Positions 13,815 through 22,189 of a stretch of 64,000 nucleotides of DNA are shown here, one piece after another. A program made the position numbers and the translations under genes. The stretch spans positions 78,029 through 142,028 of the forward strand of contig JAWSUT010000002.1 of assembly GCA_033549345.1 (NCBI GenBank). The letters are read 5' to 3'. Position 1 is the first letter of the stretch. Each line of letters starts with the position of its first letter. The DNA comes from JAWSUT01 sp033549345. Its GTDB lineage: Bacteria; Bacillota; Dethiobacteria; Dethiobacterales; Dethiobacteraceae. The notes beneath the pieces were generated by a model, which did not search any database, was not told the origin of the DNA, and saw only the letters and a program-made list of their open reading frames with translations.

Positions 13815-14876
13815 GTGAAAGCAAACAAAAGGAAGGCTAGAATATGCTGCTATATGGGCACAAAAAAAGGCTGCAGCTTGATTGCAATCATCATACTGAC
13901 CAGTGCATTTTTCTTTGGCTGTTCTACAACGGAAGAATCAAAAATTGAGCAAATTATTCCAGAGTCAGTCAATTATATAACAATGTACTATGAGCATGCA
14001 GGTTATGTTGAGAAGACGGTTAAAAACAGCGAGGAAATTGATTATATAGCTGAAACGCTGAAAACTGACAGTTGGGAATTTCTCCCCAACTGGGATGCAG
14101 ATTGGCTTTGGGAATTTGAAGTAAAACTGGTTGGAGATGATAGTTCAACTTTTATAGGTCTTGATAGTCAATATGCAAGAGTTATTGTGGATGGCAATAT
14201 TGGGGAAACTTTTCAGATACCATCCGCTGTTTTTGATGAGCTATATGAATACTATATGAGTCCCGATATGGATGAATTCAGAACATCATCGTCTCCTCAA
14301 TTAAGAGCTGCAAAGGACAGAATCATCGCAGAGGTAAAAAGCATCGATAAAGAAGAAGTTGCAGCTACGGTCAATGGGGTACCCATTTACCACCGCCCTT
14401 TGCTGCTTGGAGTAAAATTGCAGGAAATTTGGCATGAAAACACTCTCAATATGTATGAAGACGAAGAACTCGGTGAGGAGTTCTATGAAGAAGTAATTCA
14501 GGATATCCAAAGACAGCAGGAGCAGGGATTGCTGGCGTCCCTGCTGCAGGAGCGTATTCGGATGGAATTATTGTATCAGGAAGCTGTTATAAGGGGGCTG
14601 CTTATAAGTCAGGAAGAGGCAGAGGAGTATGCCCAGCAGGTAAGGAGTTCTTTTCCTGTTTCGGGCAATACAGGAGAAGTGTTGATAATTCATGAGATAA
14701 CCCTGGCCTCATTGGAGATGACAGGAGAAGAATACTGGGAATGGGCTGTCAACGGATATCAGAAAAGTATGAGCTTTGTAAACCTGCGAAACGAGCTTGG
14801 TGAGGAAGAAACCGAGCTGTTGTATCAGAATTTGCTGGATGAGGCCAATATTGAGTATCAGATAGATGTAGATTAA
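13815..14876 (+). CDS. Lipoprotein with SurA/PrsA-type N-terminal chaperone helix region, no PPIase domain
   Basis: 353 residues. A Lys-rich N-terminus, a hydrophobic segment and the lipobox FFFGC mark a lipoprotein. Residues about 40-150 form an unrecognised beta domain rich in Trp (WEFLPNWDADWLWEF). From about 190 the sequence VAATVNGVPIYHRPLL, with the following helices, resembles the N-terminal chaperone region of SurA/PrsA foldases, but no rotamase domain follows. GTG 13815 gives proper spacing to AGGAG (13801-13805); the TTG at 13806 touches it. The next gene's upstream ATG overlaps this stop (TAATG), suggesting translational coupling. Probably an envelope protein; substrate unknown. 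Confidence 0.6.
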   Translation: MKANKRKARICCYMGTKKGCSLIAIIILTSAFFFGCSTTEESKIEQIIPESVNYITMYYEHAGYVEKTVKNSEEIDYIAETLKTDSWEFLPNWDADWLWEFEVKLVGDDSSTFIGLDSQYARVIVDGNIGETFQIPSAVFDELYEYYMSPDMDEFRTSSSPQLRAAKDRIIAEVKSIDKEEVAATVNGVPIYHRPLLLGVKLQEIWHENTLNMYEDEELGEEFYEEVIQDIQRQQEQGLLASLLQERIRMELLYQEAVIRGLLISQEEAEEYAQQVRSSFPVSGNTGEVLIIHEITLASLEMTGEEYWEWAVNGYQKSMSFVNLRNELGEEETELLYQNLLDEANIEYQIDVD

Positions 14877-14902
14877 TGAACTGCTTCCAGGAGGTTATTA
14901 AA

Positions 14903-15445
14903 TTGAATAGAGTACTTCAAAAACAGTATATCTATTATGGATTAATTCTTATCATGATTGGCTTTCTCTTTTCATCGGTAATGCGAATCAAGAGTCTTGA
15001 AACTTCTATACAAGAGGCCAGTGCTCACCTTACAGGTGTATATGACCTTCAACCTGCCTTATATGTTTTTCAGGATGTTAAAGTGAATCCAACCGTTGAG
15101 AACTTAGATGCTCTTCGTCATGAATTATCTTTTCGCAAACGAGCAATGGAGGCATTGATTGAACTTCATAAGAACGAGATTACTGATGCTGCATGGGAGG
15201 AATTTGAGAAAACACGCTTCTCTGAGCAGACAACAGACTACCTTCGGAGAAAACCCAGTGAAATTGATATTGCTGTAATTGAGCAAATAGAGGCAGCTTG
15301 GCTTAATCATGACTATATTAAAAATGATATTTATATACAAGGCCTGAAAAACCCGTCGAGTTTTACAGGTTCTTATATTGATTTGATAAAAGCATTAGAT
15401 AATATACCGATAGACGAGCTTAAATTGTATCCAACAGGAGAGTAG
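14903..15445 (+). CDS. Hypothetical membrane-anchored protein (180 aa)
   Basis: One N-terminal helix (YYGLILIMIGFLFSSVM) followed by a long helical, mostly charged domain outside the membrane. CAGGAGG stands eight bases before TTG 14903, which is why this start is preferred over the ATG at 14876 that overlaps the preceding stop. It probably forms a pair with the lipoprotein before it, as both face outside. No family recognised. Confidence 0.55.
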   Translation: MNRVLQKQYIYYGLILIMIGFLFSSVMRIKSLETSIQEASAHLTGVYDLQPALYVFQDVKVNPTVENLDALRHELSFRKRAMEALIELHKNEITDAAWEEFEKTRFSEQTTDYLRRKPSEIDIAVIEQIEAAWLNHDYIKNDIYIQGLKNPSSFTGSYIDLIKALDNIPIDELKLYPTGE

Positions 15446-15619
15446 TGAATATTTTATGTATATACATACGCAGATTAATCGAAAGATGCAGGCGTCTTGA
15501 CCTTGGTAAACAGAAATTAGAGGCTGCAATACATTGATAATGGACCTGTGTTCTCGTTCTTGTGCAAAGCACACTCTACACACTTACTTAAATAGGTATC
15601 GAAGGAGTGGGACACGAGA

Positions 15620-16022
15620 GTGATATTTTTACCGGTTTTTTATCTTATCATTTATTTTTACATAAGAAAATGGGCAGTAAAGAAGTTTTCTATAAATGAT
15701 TATGGCTGGGTTTATAAACCGATAAATAAAATTCAAAAGATGGGTAGAGCTGGCACTCCTTCTTTTATACTTAGGGTCCATGTATCTTCTTGTCTTTGTC
15801 TTTGGATATAGCTTTGACCGTGTTTTTATTTTTAGTTTTGGCGGTTTAGGTATTCTGTCTGCTGTCCGTGCGTTTATGGAATGGAAGTTTGCAAATGCTA
15901 CAAGGCGGTATGTGCTAAGTATAATAGACAGTGTTTCATACTTTATCAATATGTTCTTTTTGGAGATAATCACAGCCGCTTACATTATACCTTTGGCAGT
16001 TGGATGGATACATATTATATAA
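15620..16022 (+). pseudogene. DUF4181-family membrane protein, frameshifted
   Basis: Two overlapping frames together make one DUF4181-like protein. The first (GTG 15620 to about 15760) gives an N-terminal helix and FSINDYGWVYKPINKIQ. The second continues with LLLYLGSMYLLVFVFGYSF and GGLGILSAVRAFMEWKF, the typical family core, ending at 16022. The shift falls around 15745-15775 (near GGCACTCCTTC). It is either a real inactivating indel or a sequencing error; no slippery heptamer is obvious. The preceding 15446-15619 holds nothing recognisable. Confidence 0.6.
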
Positions 16023-16098
16023 GTACCTTGGTTGCAAATGCGTGGGGGAATGCCAAAAAGAACAAAAAAGACAATTCTACTGTCATAGTACGGGAGCG

Positions 16099-16127
16099 TT
16101 GACAAAGCTTTATTTTCACTTTATACT
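16099..16127 (+). promoter_or_regulatory. Promoter of the membrane protein/winged-helix operon
   Basis: TTGACA (16099-16104), 17 bases, TATACT (16122-16127). The -10 box lies inside the first operator palindrome. Confidence 0.8.
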
Positions 16128-16155
16128 ATAAAGTAGTAACTTTATAATATAAAGT
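16118..16155 (+). promoter_or_regulatory. Tandem palindromic operators
   Basis: ACTTTATACTATAAAGT (16118-16134) and ACTTTATAATATAAAGT (16139-16155): two 17-bp palindromes 21 bp apart, two helical turns, covering the -10 box and the transcription start. They are the likely binding sites of the winged-helix protein encoded at 16866 (autorepression). Confidence 0.75.
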
Positions 16156-16174
16156 GAAATGGAGTGATCAGTTT

Positions 16175-16885
16175 ATGGAAAGTTCATTGAGCGTTGCCCT
16201 CGACGATATTCGCATTATTAAAAATTCTATTGGAGAAAGTAAAAGTCGTTATGAAAAAGTGTATAAGTTTTTGCTACTCTTAGGCATAGTTAACTTAGGA
16301 GGCTTCCTACTGGAAACATTTGGGTTAATGATGTTGAGTTTTCCCACGTTGGATCGATATTTTATTTTTTCTTTTATCATAAATGCTGTTATGTACCTGC
16401 TGCTTTTTGTATACTTTGTAAGAGTTTATAAAGAAGAAAAAATAAGCTCAAACAAATATTACCTTGGCTTTTTAAGCATCTTTGCAGGTATCGTATTTTT
16501 ACTTCCAATATTAAAGATTTTAATGAGGTTTTTGGTGAGCCTTGCTGTTCATTATCAAAGCATAGGGAAAGCTTTTATAGTCTTAAATGACATAAGTATG
16601 ATATCTAACATTCTTCTTTTTTGTTTTATAATCGTCTTATGTGGTTTTCTTTTGGGAAAGCGGAGCATGTTTTTTGCTTCATCAATTATTTTCCTCTTTT
16701 ACTTAATCATTTCAGTAATATATAGTGATATAACGTTTACTCTCCCTTTTTCAAAACGGCCAGACGGATACGGCTTGTCCTTACTATGGCTATACTACAG
16801 TTGCGCAATATCAATTGGATATATTATTTTAGCAATACTATTAAAAAATAGAAGTAGAGTGAATAATGCAGATGGAACCAAATAA
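16175..16885 (+). CDS. Multi-pass membrane protein (236 aa), partner of a winged-helix regulator
   Basis: 236 residues: a soluble N-terminal helix (about 1-30) and then about six hydrophobic helices. GGAGTGA lies eight bases before ATG 16175. Its end overlaps the start of the regulator gene by 20 bases, a typical arrangement for a winged-helix regulator with its membrane partner. The promoter carries tandem operators. I do not recognise the family; transport or envelope sensing are both possible. Confidence 0.65.
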   Translation: MESSLSVALDDIRIIKNSIGESKSRYEKVYKFLLLLGIVNLGGFLLETFGLMMLSFPTLDRYFIFSFIINAVMYLLLFVYFVRVYKEEKISSNKYYLGFLSIFAGIVFLLPILKILMRFLVSLAVHYQSIGKAFIVLNDISMISNILLFCFIIVLCGFLLGKRSMFFASSIIFLFYLIISVIYSDITFTLPFSKRPDGYGLSLLWLYYSCAISIGYIILAILLKNRSRVNNADGTK

Positions 16886-17168
16886 TATCCCTGAAGCCTT
16901 TACGCTACCGTTAAGATTATCTTTAATAAGTTGTTTAGTTGACGGGGAAAAGACTTTTAATGAAATAAAAGACATTACAAAAGCAACTGACGGGAATATA
17001 AGTGTTCAGTTATCCAAATTACAGAAATGGGGATATGTCGAATCTAAAAAAGGGGTCATTGACAGAAAGAAACAAACAGTTTATATGATTACACAGTTTG
17101 GATTGAACAAATTAGAAGAGTACGTTGTGTTATTAGAGAGTATAGTTAGGCGTACTACGATTTCATAA
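16866..17168 (+). CDS. Winged-helix transcriptional regulator (HTH_34/ArsR-like)
   Basis: 100-residue one-domain DNA-binding protein. Helix-turn-helix elements: LPLRLSLISCLVDGEKTFNEI, then the recognition helix TDGNISVQLSKLQKWGYVES and the wing KKQTVYMITQFG. This matches the PF13601-type winged-helix family (small relatives of ArsR/MarR). It overlaps the 3' end of the membrane-protein gene. The perfect tandem palindromes at the operon promoter are its probable target. Confidence 0.85.
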   Translation: MQMEPNNIPEAFTLPLRLSLISCLVDGEKTFNEIKDITKATDGNISVQLSKLQKWGYVESKKGVIDRKKQTVYMITQFGLNKLEEYVVLLESIVRRTTIS

Positions 17169-17257
17169 ACAAATAAACAGGAATGTATTAATTTAGGCAG
17201 TGGTACGGTGTTTGTGCGCTTTTAGTTTATGTCAGCGATAAAAAGGAGTCTCAAATT

Positions 17258-17404
17258 ATGAGTTACATCATAAGTTTTGTAATGGTTATACTTGTTTTTT
17301 TTCTAGTAATTAAGATTTATATGTCGGTTGCAGACTGTGTGGGAAATGCGATTGTAAGTTTATTCGTGGGTTTATGGAAGAAAATTAGCAGGCCAATGGC
17401 TTAA
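17258..17404 (+). CDS. Membrane micropeptide (48 aa)
   Basis: MSYIISFVMVILVFFLVIK forms one helix, followed by a second amphipathic segment ending LWKKISRPMA. AAAAAGGAG precedes the ATG. It lies between the winged-helix gene and the next small membrane protein. Confidence 0.5.
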   Translation: MSYIISFVMVILVFFLVIKIYMSVADCVGNAIVSLFVGLWKKISRPMA

Positions 17405-17457
17405 AATTTTGGATCTACGTTAAGTTATCAGCCAGGGTTGAGATTGGGGGGGCGGTA

Positions 17458-17739
17458 ATGCGCAGTAGGGCTTTTAATGTTATTTCTAATATAATCGTGG
17501 GGCTTATGTCGTTGTACTTCATTATATTGTTTTTATTTATTTTCTACAGCAGGTTTACTTCCAGGGTAGCATTTTCCATTGGGATGCCTAATGATTTATC
17601 GCTCTATACAGTACTGATTTTATCAATATTGATCATAGCAGCAGTGTACTATGTTAAGGCTCGGCAGAAGGCCATGTTGATTATAGCAATGGCAGGTGTT
17701 TTGTCCTATGCTGCGATTATATCAGGGTTATTTACTTAA
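17458..17739 (+). CDS. Small membrane protein (93 aa)
   Basis: Three predicted helices (FNVISNIIVGLMSLYFIILF, LYTVLILSILIIAAVYYV, and AMLIIAMAGVLSYAAIISG). A G-rich stretch GGGGGGGCGG precedes the ATG. No family recognised. It is the last gene of the AT-rich island and is followed by a strong hairpin. Confidence 0.55.
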   Translation: MRSRAFNVISNIIVGLMSLYFIILFLFIFYSRFTSRVAFSIGMPNDLSLYTVLILSILIIAAVYYVKARQKAMLIIAMAGVLSYAAIISGLFT

Positions 17740-17775
17740 TATCCGGTCATGAAATTATGCTTAGTATTTTGATAT

Positions 17776-17820
17776 AGAGTAACGGGGTTTCAGTACTGAA
17801 CTGAAAACCCGTTACTCTTT
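17776..17820. terminator. Bidirectional terminator at the right edge of the AT-rich stretch
   Basis: AGAGTAACGGG/CCCGTTACTCT outer stem with inner TTTCAGT/ACTGAA pairing; a T run follows on +. It is shared with the convergent serpin gene. Confidence 0.75.
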
Positions 17821-17830
17821 CTGGCTAGAC

Positions 17831-19141
17831 TTAATTTTGAGGATTATTGATCACACCGATAAATAAGGGAACTTCGGCTGTTCCTGTGACGGCAAAGATA
17901 AAGGGTTTGTTCAGGATCATTTCCGCCCGGCCGTCAGGTGGTGCCGCCCCGGCGTAATCTATTTTGGTAAATGCAGCGGCTTCACAGCCGATTTCATCTA
18001 TGGAAATAGTGACGGATTGTTTTACGCCGGAAATAAAGAGCGGTTTTGTGTCGGCAAGATTTGAGAAATCCGCATTTTCCATGTCAAAAGCGAGGCTGAT
18101 GCCCAGCTTTTGGAGGATGCTGCGCAGATTAAGGTCAGAGCTGAAATTAAACTTGGGTATCTGAAAAATCACTTGACCGGCCTGGCGGTCATCTGAAGAC
18201 AGTGCGGTAACAGCATCGTTGAGAAGGGTTGGGTTACTGAGTATGAACTCCGGGGAAAGTCCCTCATCCGGCAGGATAAAGAGCATGCTCTGGCCATTTT
18301 TAAAGCCGAGACCCGATACGGTATAGCCGTCTCTGCGGACAAAAGAGTGGCTGCCAAAGGTTATGTTCATAAAATTACTGGTTACTGTGCTGCCGTTGGC
18401 AAGGTGGAATATGTCCTGTGCTGTTTTGTTCGCATCAAACCGGGTTGTCCATTCATCATAAAAATAGATTGTATTCATCAAGGCCATAATCTGATTTTCG
18501 CCAATCTCCTGCGGCCCGCTGCCAAGTTTACCGCCTGTGTTTTCCATAAGCCAGTTGCTGATGAGTTCAGGTGTATCGGGTGAGGTAAAGTCTGCTTTGT
18601 AGGAATGGGCATAGTAATTAGCTGCTGCACTTTGTAAAAATGAAGGTTTAAACTCAACCGTTTCGTCCAGCCACAGTGAGTTGGCTATGGTTAGACGGCC
18701 GATTTCATTATGTTTATGCAGGCTGCGAAAAAGCTTGGCCGTTTGTTGGTTGATGATGGCCATATTCGGCATAGACAAAGCGTGGACAATTTCATCGCGG
18801 GTCCGGCCGTTTGCAGATTCCGCCGCCAGTGCAAGTGCCATGTAAAGGCTGACCGGAGAATAAAGCTTGTTTTTGTCTGTTTTCTCAGAGAGGACAAGAG
18901 AAGAAGAGGCAAAGGCGAAGTCGCTTAAGCTGCTGAGGAAGGCAGGGTCGATATCTTCTGACCGGTTACGTCTTTCATCGTAGTCGTCAAAGCGTATTTT
19001 GTCTGGATATTCCGGTGTGGCGATTGCCTTGGCTGTGGTTCCGGGGTTTGTCGGAATCATTGAAAGTGCCGCGGTAATGGCCAGGGCAACAGCAATGGCA
19101 ATTGCATATTTTTTAAGAGCTTCTGATGAAAATTGCATCAT
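17831..19141 (-). CDS. Serpin-family serine protease inhibitor, exported
   Basis: 436 residues. An N-terminal hydrophobic segment (AIAIAVALAITAALSMI) serves as signal or anchor, followed by a full serpin fold: YSPVSLYMALALAAESANGRT, NSLWLDE, MNTIYFYDEWTTRFD, the hinge and reactive loop DEIGCEAAAFTKIDYAG, and the C-terminal NKPFIFAVTG. The hinge keeps the small-residue EAAAFT pattern, so it is probably inhibitory. The Cys in the hinge is unusual. The scissile P1 residue cannot be fixed by eye. A sigma-H-like promoter precedes it on the minus strand (19226-19202). Bacterial serpins are patchy, so transfer is possible. Confidence 0.9.
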   Translation of the reverse strand: MMQFSSEALKKYAIAIAVALAITAALSMIPTNPGTTAKAIATPEYPDKIRFDDYDERRNRSEDIDPAFLSSLSDFAFASSSLVLSEKTDKNKLYSPVSLYMALALAAESANGRTRDEIVHALSMPNMAIINQQTAKLFRSLHKHNEIGRLTIANSLWLDETVEFKPSFLQSAAANYYAHSYKADFTSPDTPELISNWLMENTGGKLGSGPQEIGENQIMALMNTIYFYDEWTTRFDANKTAQDIFHLANGSTVTSNFMNITFGSHSFVRRDGYTVSGLGFKNGQSMLFILPDEGLSPEFILSNPTLLNDAVTALSSDDRQAGQVIFQIPKFNFSSDLNLRSILQKLGISLAFDMENADFSNLADTKPLFISGVKQSVTISIDEIGCEAAAFTKIDYAGAAPPDGRAEMILNKPFIFAVTGTAEVPLFIGVINNPQN

Positions 19142-19201
19142 GATTTGTTTTCTCCTTGGGTAGTCTATTGAGATTTTTCCAGACTTTTACTTTATGTATA
19201 G

Positions 19202-19226
19202 ATTCTGTCCCTGTTATTTAATTCCT
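19202..19226 (-). promoter_or_regulatory. Sigma-H-like promoter of the serpin gene
   Basis: Minus strand AGGA (19226-19223), 17 bases, GAAT (19205-19202); reads AGGAATT and AGAATCT. Confidence 0.55.
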
Positions 19227-19335
19227 TCCTTATATAGACCTCAAGTTCAGGGGGTCGGTTAGCACTACCATTATAGGTTGGAATTTGGATTATCGGAAAA
19301 ATACATTAAGGACTTTGAAGTTGGGAGTGGGACAA

Positions 19336-19500
19336 TTGGCGAAATCAACAAATCTTATATTATTTGGAATTTTATTGGTATTGGTTGGAGGAGACGGCAT
19401 ATTTACGGGTGCAGGGATCGTTACAGGAGTTGTTGGAATTGCTATGACTTTTGGTATACTTCCTTTTAATAAAGACGACTTCTACGATTATGACAAATAA
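19336..19500 (+). CDS. Small membrane protein (54 aa)
   Basis: MAKSTNLILFGILLVLVGG, then a Gly-rich second helix (GIVTGVVGIAMTFGILPF) and an acidic Asp/Tyr tail. GGGAGTGG precedes TTG 19336. Earlier in-frame starts lack a ribosome site. No family recognised. Confidence 0.5.
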   Translation: MAKSTNLILFGILLVLVGGDGIFTGAGIVTGVVGIAMTFGILPFNKDDFYDYDK

Positions 19501-19580
19501 AGACGTGTCTTGTAATAAAAAATATTTAGGTTTATAAAACGGCAAAACTGCAGAAAGTAAGATCAAGAGGTGAAAATAAA

Positions 19581-19940
19581 ATGAGAACATTTTGGGCTCT
19601 GGCCATCAAGTTTGTTATGACTTTGCTCGCTGCAGCTATTGCTGGGTTTGCTTCAGGGATGACAAGTGCGGGAGTGATATTCCTGACAGCCGCTGTGGGT
19701 ACCGTTGTCAACTACATAATGGGTGATTTGTTTATTCTGCCCGCAGCGGGTAATGCAGTTGCCTCCATCGCTGACGGTGGTGTTGCTGCTGTTTTGGCAT
19801 ATATCGTTGCCATCCAAAGCCGTGTTTTTATAACAGACGCTTTTGTGTTTGCTTTGGTTTTCGGCTTGCTTGTAGCCATTGGTGAGTATTTCTTTCATAA
19901 ATATCTGGCGAAAGAAAAACACGTGGCGCCTAATCCGTGA
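19581..19940 (+). CDS. DUF2512 (YndM-like) membrane protein
   Basis: 119 residues and four helices, beginning LAIKFVMTLLAAAIAGF, with GDLFILPAAGNAVASIADGG in the middle and GEYFFHKYL near the end, as in the Bacillus YndM family. Unknown role, often near sporulation or stress genes in Bacilli. AGAGG precedes the ATG. It ends 34 bases before the Mrp gene. Confidence 0.85.
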   Translation: MRTFWALAIKFVMTLLAAAIAGFASGMTSAGVIFLTAAVGTVVNYIMGDLFILPAAGNAVASIADGGVAAVLAYIVAIQSRVFITDAFVFALVFGLLVAIGEYFFHKYLAKEKHVAPNP

Positions 19941-19974
19941 TCAGCAACAAAAATACAGCAAAGGGGCGATTAGC

Positions 19975-20778
19975 TTGACCGGAAGCGGCGAGCGTGAAAC
20001 GAAGTTTGTGAAATGGTCTACGGCGGAAGGGACAAACATTCGCCGTGTGGTAGCTGTGATGAGCGGTAAAGGAGGCGTGGGTAAATCGTCGGTGACCGCT
20101 CTTTTGGCTGTGGCTCTGGCCAAAACCGGATTAAAAGTGGGTATCCTGGATGCGGATATTACCGGGCCGACAATTCCGCAGATGTTTGATGTAAGGGGGG
20201 TCCCCGAGGGCAGTGAACAGGGAATGCTGCCGCCTGAGAGCAGCTTGGGTATTAAAATTATGTCACTGCAGCTATTGGTTGATGATGAGGATACACCGGC
20301 AATTCTGCGTGCTCCGCTGATTACAGGAACAATTAAACGATTCTGGACCGATGTGGCCTGGGGAGAGCTGGATTGTCTTTTGGTGGATTTGCCGCCGGGG
20401 ACGGGTGATGCTCCTCTAAGTGTAATGCAGTCTCTGCCTTTGGATGGTGTGGTGATGGTCTCTTCGCCGCAGAAAATTGCGGTGGGTGTTGTTAAAAAAG
20501 CGCTTAATATGGCAAGGAGAATGAATATTCCTGTGGTTGGGCTTGTGGAAAACATGAGTTATGTGGAGTGCGGTAAGTGCGGTGAAAAGATGTATGTGTT
20601 TGGGCCCAGCAGCGGCGGGCAGCTGGCGGATGATTTCGGCCTGCCGTTTTTGGGTGCTGTGCCATTGGATCCGCTGCTTGTGGAACTTGCGGACAGGGGC
20701 AGAATTGAGGAATATGATCACCCGGTGTTTGGTGCGGTGATGGAACCATTGACCGAAAAGTATGAAATACTGAGATAA
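19975..20778 (+). CDS. mrp: Mrp/NBP35-family P-loop ATPase, Fe-S cluster carrier
   Basis: 267-residue cytoplasmic ATPase of the ApbC/Mrp/NBP35 group, which carries Fe-S clusters to apoproteins. Deviant Walker A SGKGGVGKSS (about residue 30), the switch DADITGPTIPQMF, VDLPPGTGD and the cluster-binding CGKCGE are present. It lacks the N-terminal DUF59 domain of longer Mrp proteins. TTG 19975 has AAGGGG upstream and starts the conserved part without a tail. It fits an Fe-S rich anaerobe. Confidence 0.92.
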   Translation: MTGSGERETKFVKWSTAEGTNIRRVVAVMSGKGGVGKSSVTALLAVALAKTGLKVGILDADITGPTIPQMFDVRGVPEGSEQGMLPPESSLGIKIMSLQLLVDDEDTPAILRAPLITGTIKRFWTDVAWGELDCLLVDLPPGTGDAPLSVMQSLPLDGVVMVSSPQKIAVGVVKKALNMARRMNIPVVGLVENMSYVECGKCGEKMYVFGPSSGGQLADDFGLPFLGAVPLDPLLVELADRGRIEEYDHPVFGAVMEPLTEKYEILR

Positions 20779-20780
20779 GA

Positions 20781-20812
20781 AAAGGCTTTCGGAAATTTTC
20801 CGAAAGCCTTTT
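20781..20812. terminator. Bidirectional terminator between mrp and bactofilin
   Basis: AAAGGCTTTCGGAAA paired with TTTTCCGAAAGCCTTTT. Confidence 0.9.
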
Positions 20813-20814
20813 GA

Positions 20815-21189
20815 CTATTTTTTTTCTTTTTTTTCAGTGGTGCGCTGCATTGAGCAGTTGCCTCTGAGGACGGCTCCGTCATCCACCTGCATGGTGTGGA
20901 CTTTGACATCACCGTCTATAATTCCCGATGCCAGAATTTCCAGCTTGCCGGTTGCTTCCACATTACCGGTGATTTTACCGGCCACCTGGATGTTCGTCCC
21001 TTTGACCTGAGCTTCAATCTTTGCGTCTTTGCCGATGATGATATCACCGTCAACGTTGACTTCGCCTTCAACCCTGCCGTCGATCCGCAGCGGGCCGCTG
21101 CCGTGCAGCGTTCCGGTAATCAGAGTGTCCTTGCCGATGACTGTCAAAATTTTATCCGAACTGATTGTAGTCTTTTTATTAAAGCCCAC
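20815..21189 (-). CDS. Bactofilin (polymer-forming cytoskeletal protein)
   Basis: 124-residue bactofilin. The repeated beta-helix pattern is clear (GPLRIDGRVEGEVNVDGDII, VAGKITGNVEATGKLEI, SGIIDGDVKVHTM), flanked by charged termini. It polymerises into cytoplasmic filaments that place cell-wall enzymes. GTG start with GGAGGT eight bases before; the start lies 11 bases inside the M23 peptidase gene, so the two are coupled. This peptidase/bactofilin pair is a recurrent arrangement (established for other bacteria). Confidence 0.93.
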   Translation of the reverse strand: MGFNKKTTISSDKILTVIGKDTLITGTLHGSGPLRIDGRVEGEVNVDGDIIIGKDAKIEAQVKGTNIQVAGKITGNVEATGKLEILASGIIDGDVKVHTMQVDDGAVLRGNCSMQRTTEKKEKK

Positions 21190-22051
21190 TGCGCGTTACC
21201 TCCGATTTTAACATTTTCAGGGGATCAAGCGGGGTGCCGTTTTTATGGATTTCGAAATGCAGGTGCGGTCCGGTAGAATTGCCGGTACTGCCGACCTGGG
21301 CAATTTTCTGGCCTTTTTCCACAATTTCACCGGGTTTTACACTGAATGTCCGCAGGTGCGCGTAAAACGTGTTGTATGTGCCGTGACTGATGATGACAAG
21401 ATTACCCCAGCCCCGTTTATAACTTGCTGAAACGACTCTGCCCGATGCCGCGGCATAGACTGGCGTGCCGAAGGGCGCGCCGAAATCGACGCCGTTGTGG
21501 AAGTTCAGCCGCTGAGTAAACGGCCCGCGCCGCCAGCCAAAAGGAGATGTAACACGGCCGGACACAGGCTTGAGGTCCGGTGTCCTCTCCATTTTATCTT
21601 TGTATACTTCGGCATCTTCTTTTAACAGTTCAAGTTCTTCTGTTTTCTCCGGAATTTTTTCTCTCAGGTAAGAAATCGTTTCTTCTGTGTCTGCAGATGC
21701 TCTGCCGGGAGTACCGCTGCGGTCAGGCAGTGCAGACCGCGATTCTGAAACCAGTGTGCGGACTTGTTGACCCAATACCTCCAGCTCAGCCATCTGCCCG
21801 TTGAGAAGAGCCAGTTCATTTTCAAGTTCAGATAGTTCAGCTTGCAGGACACTGTTTTCATCCTCAAGCACAGGTACAAGCGCCGCTTTTGCCGACAAAT
21901 GGGTGTTTGTAACGGCAAGTGTGGTTACACCGGCCGTAACCATAACCAGCAGAAAAGCAGAAATGGCTAAAATGATCGTGGAGAGCCTGAAGTTTACCGG
22001 AGCCTTACCCCCGTTGGAAACAATCAGGATTGTGTACGTTCTGTTTTTCAT
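21179..22051 (-). CDS. Membrane-anchored M23 peptidase (LytM/DipM type)
   Basis: 290 residues: a short cytoplasmic start, one membrane helix (ILAISAFLLVMVTAGVTTLAV), a coiled coil (about 60-130, heptad-rich ENELALLNGQMAELEVLG) and a C-terminal M23 domain with the Zn ligands HNGVDFGAP (HxxxD) and HLHFE (HxH). It cleaves peptidoglycan crosslinks outside the cell. RBS GGGGAG. It lies upstream of and overlaps bactofilin, which would localise it for cell shape or spore formation. A weaker sigma-H-like box precedes it (22129-22105). Confidence 0.93.
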   Translation of the reverse strand: MKNRTYTILIVSNGGKAPVNFRLSTIILAISAFLLVMVTAGVTTLAVTNTHLSAKAALVPVLEDENSVLQAELSELENELALLNGQMAELEVLGQQVRTLVSESRSALPDRSGTPGRASADTEETISYLREKIPEKTEELELLKEDAEVYKDKMERTPDLKPVSGRVTSPFGWRRGPFTQRLNFHNGVDFGAPFGTPVYAAASGRVVSASYKRGWGNLVIISHGTYNTFYAHLRTFSVKPGEIVEKGQKIAQVGSTGNSTGPHLHFEIHKNGTPLDPLKMLKSEVTRSGL

Positions 22052-22104
22052 ATTGTCTCCCCGTTTTTGTCAGTGTTGTTTTTGGTAATGGTGCCATAAT
22101 TTTG

Positions 22105-22129
22105 TTTCGACAATTACGGGCAGATTCCT
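22105..22129 (-). promoter_or_regulatory. Sigma-H-like promoter of the M23/bactofilin operon
   Basis: Minus strand AGGA (22129-22126), 17 bases, GAAA (22108-22105); reads GAGGAATC and GTCGAAAC. The -10 departs from GAAT. Confidence 0.4.
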
Positions 22130-22189
22130 CTATCAAATTTGAGATTGTCGTTTTTTGAGACCAAAGGCTCAGTACAGATAGGACCTGAA

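Noticed and set aside
12025..17820. Integrated prophage or transposon
   Set aside because: No integrase, transposase, phage gene or att repeat of the tRNA end is visible.
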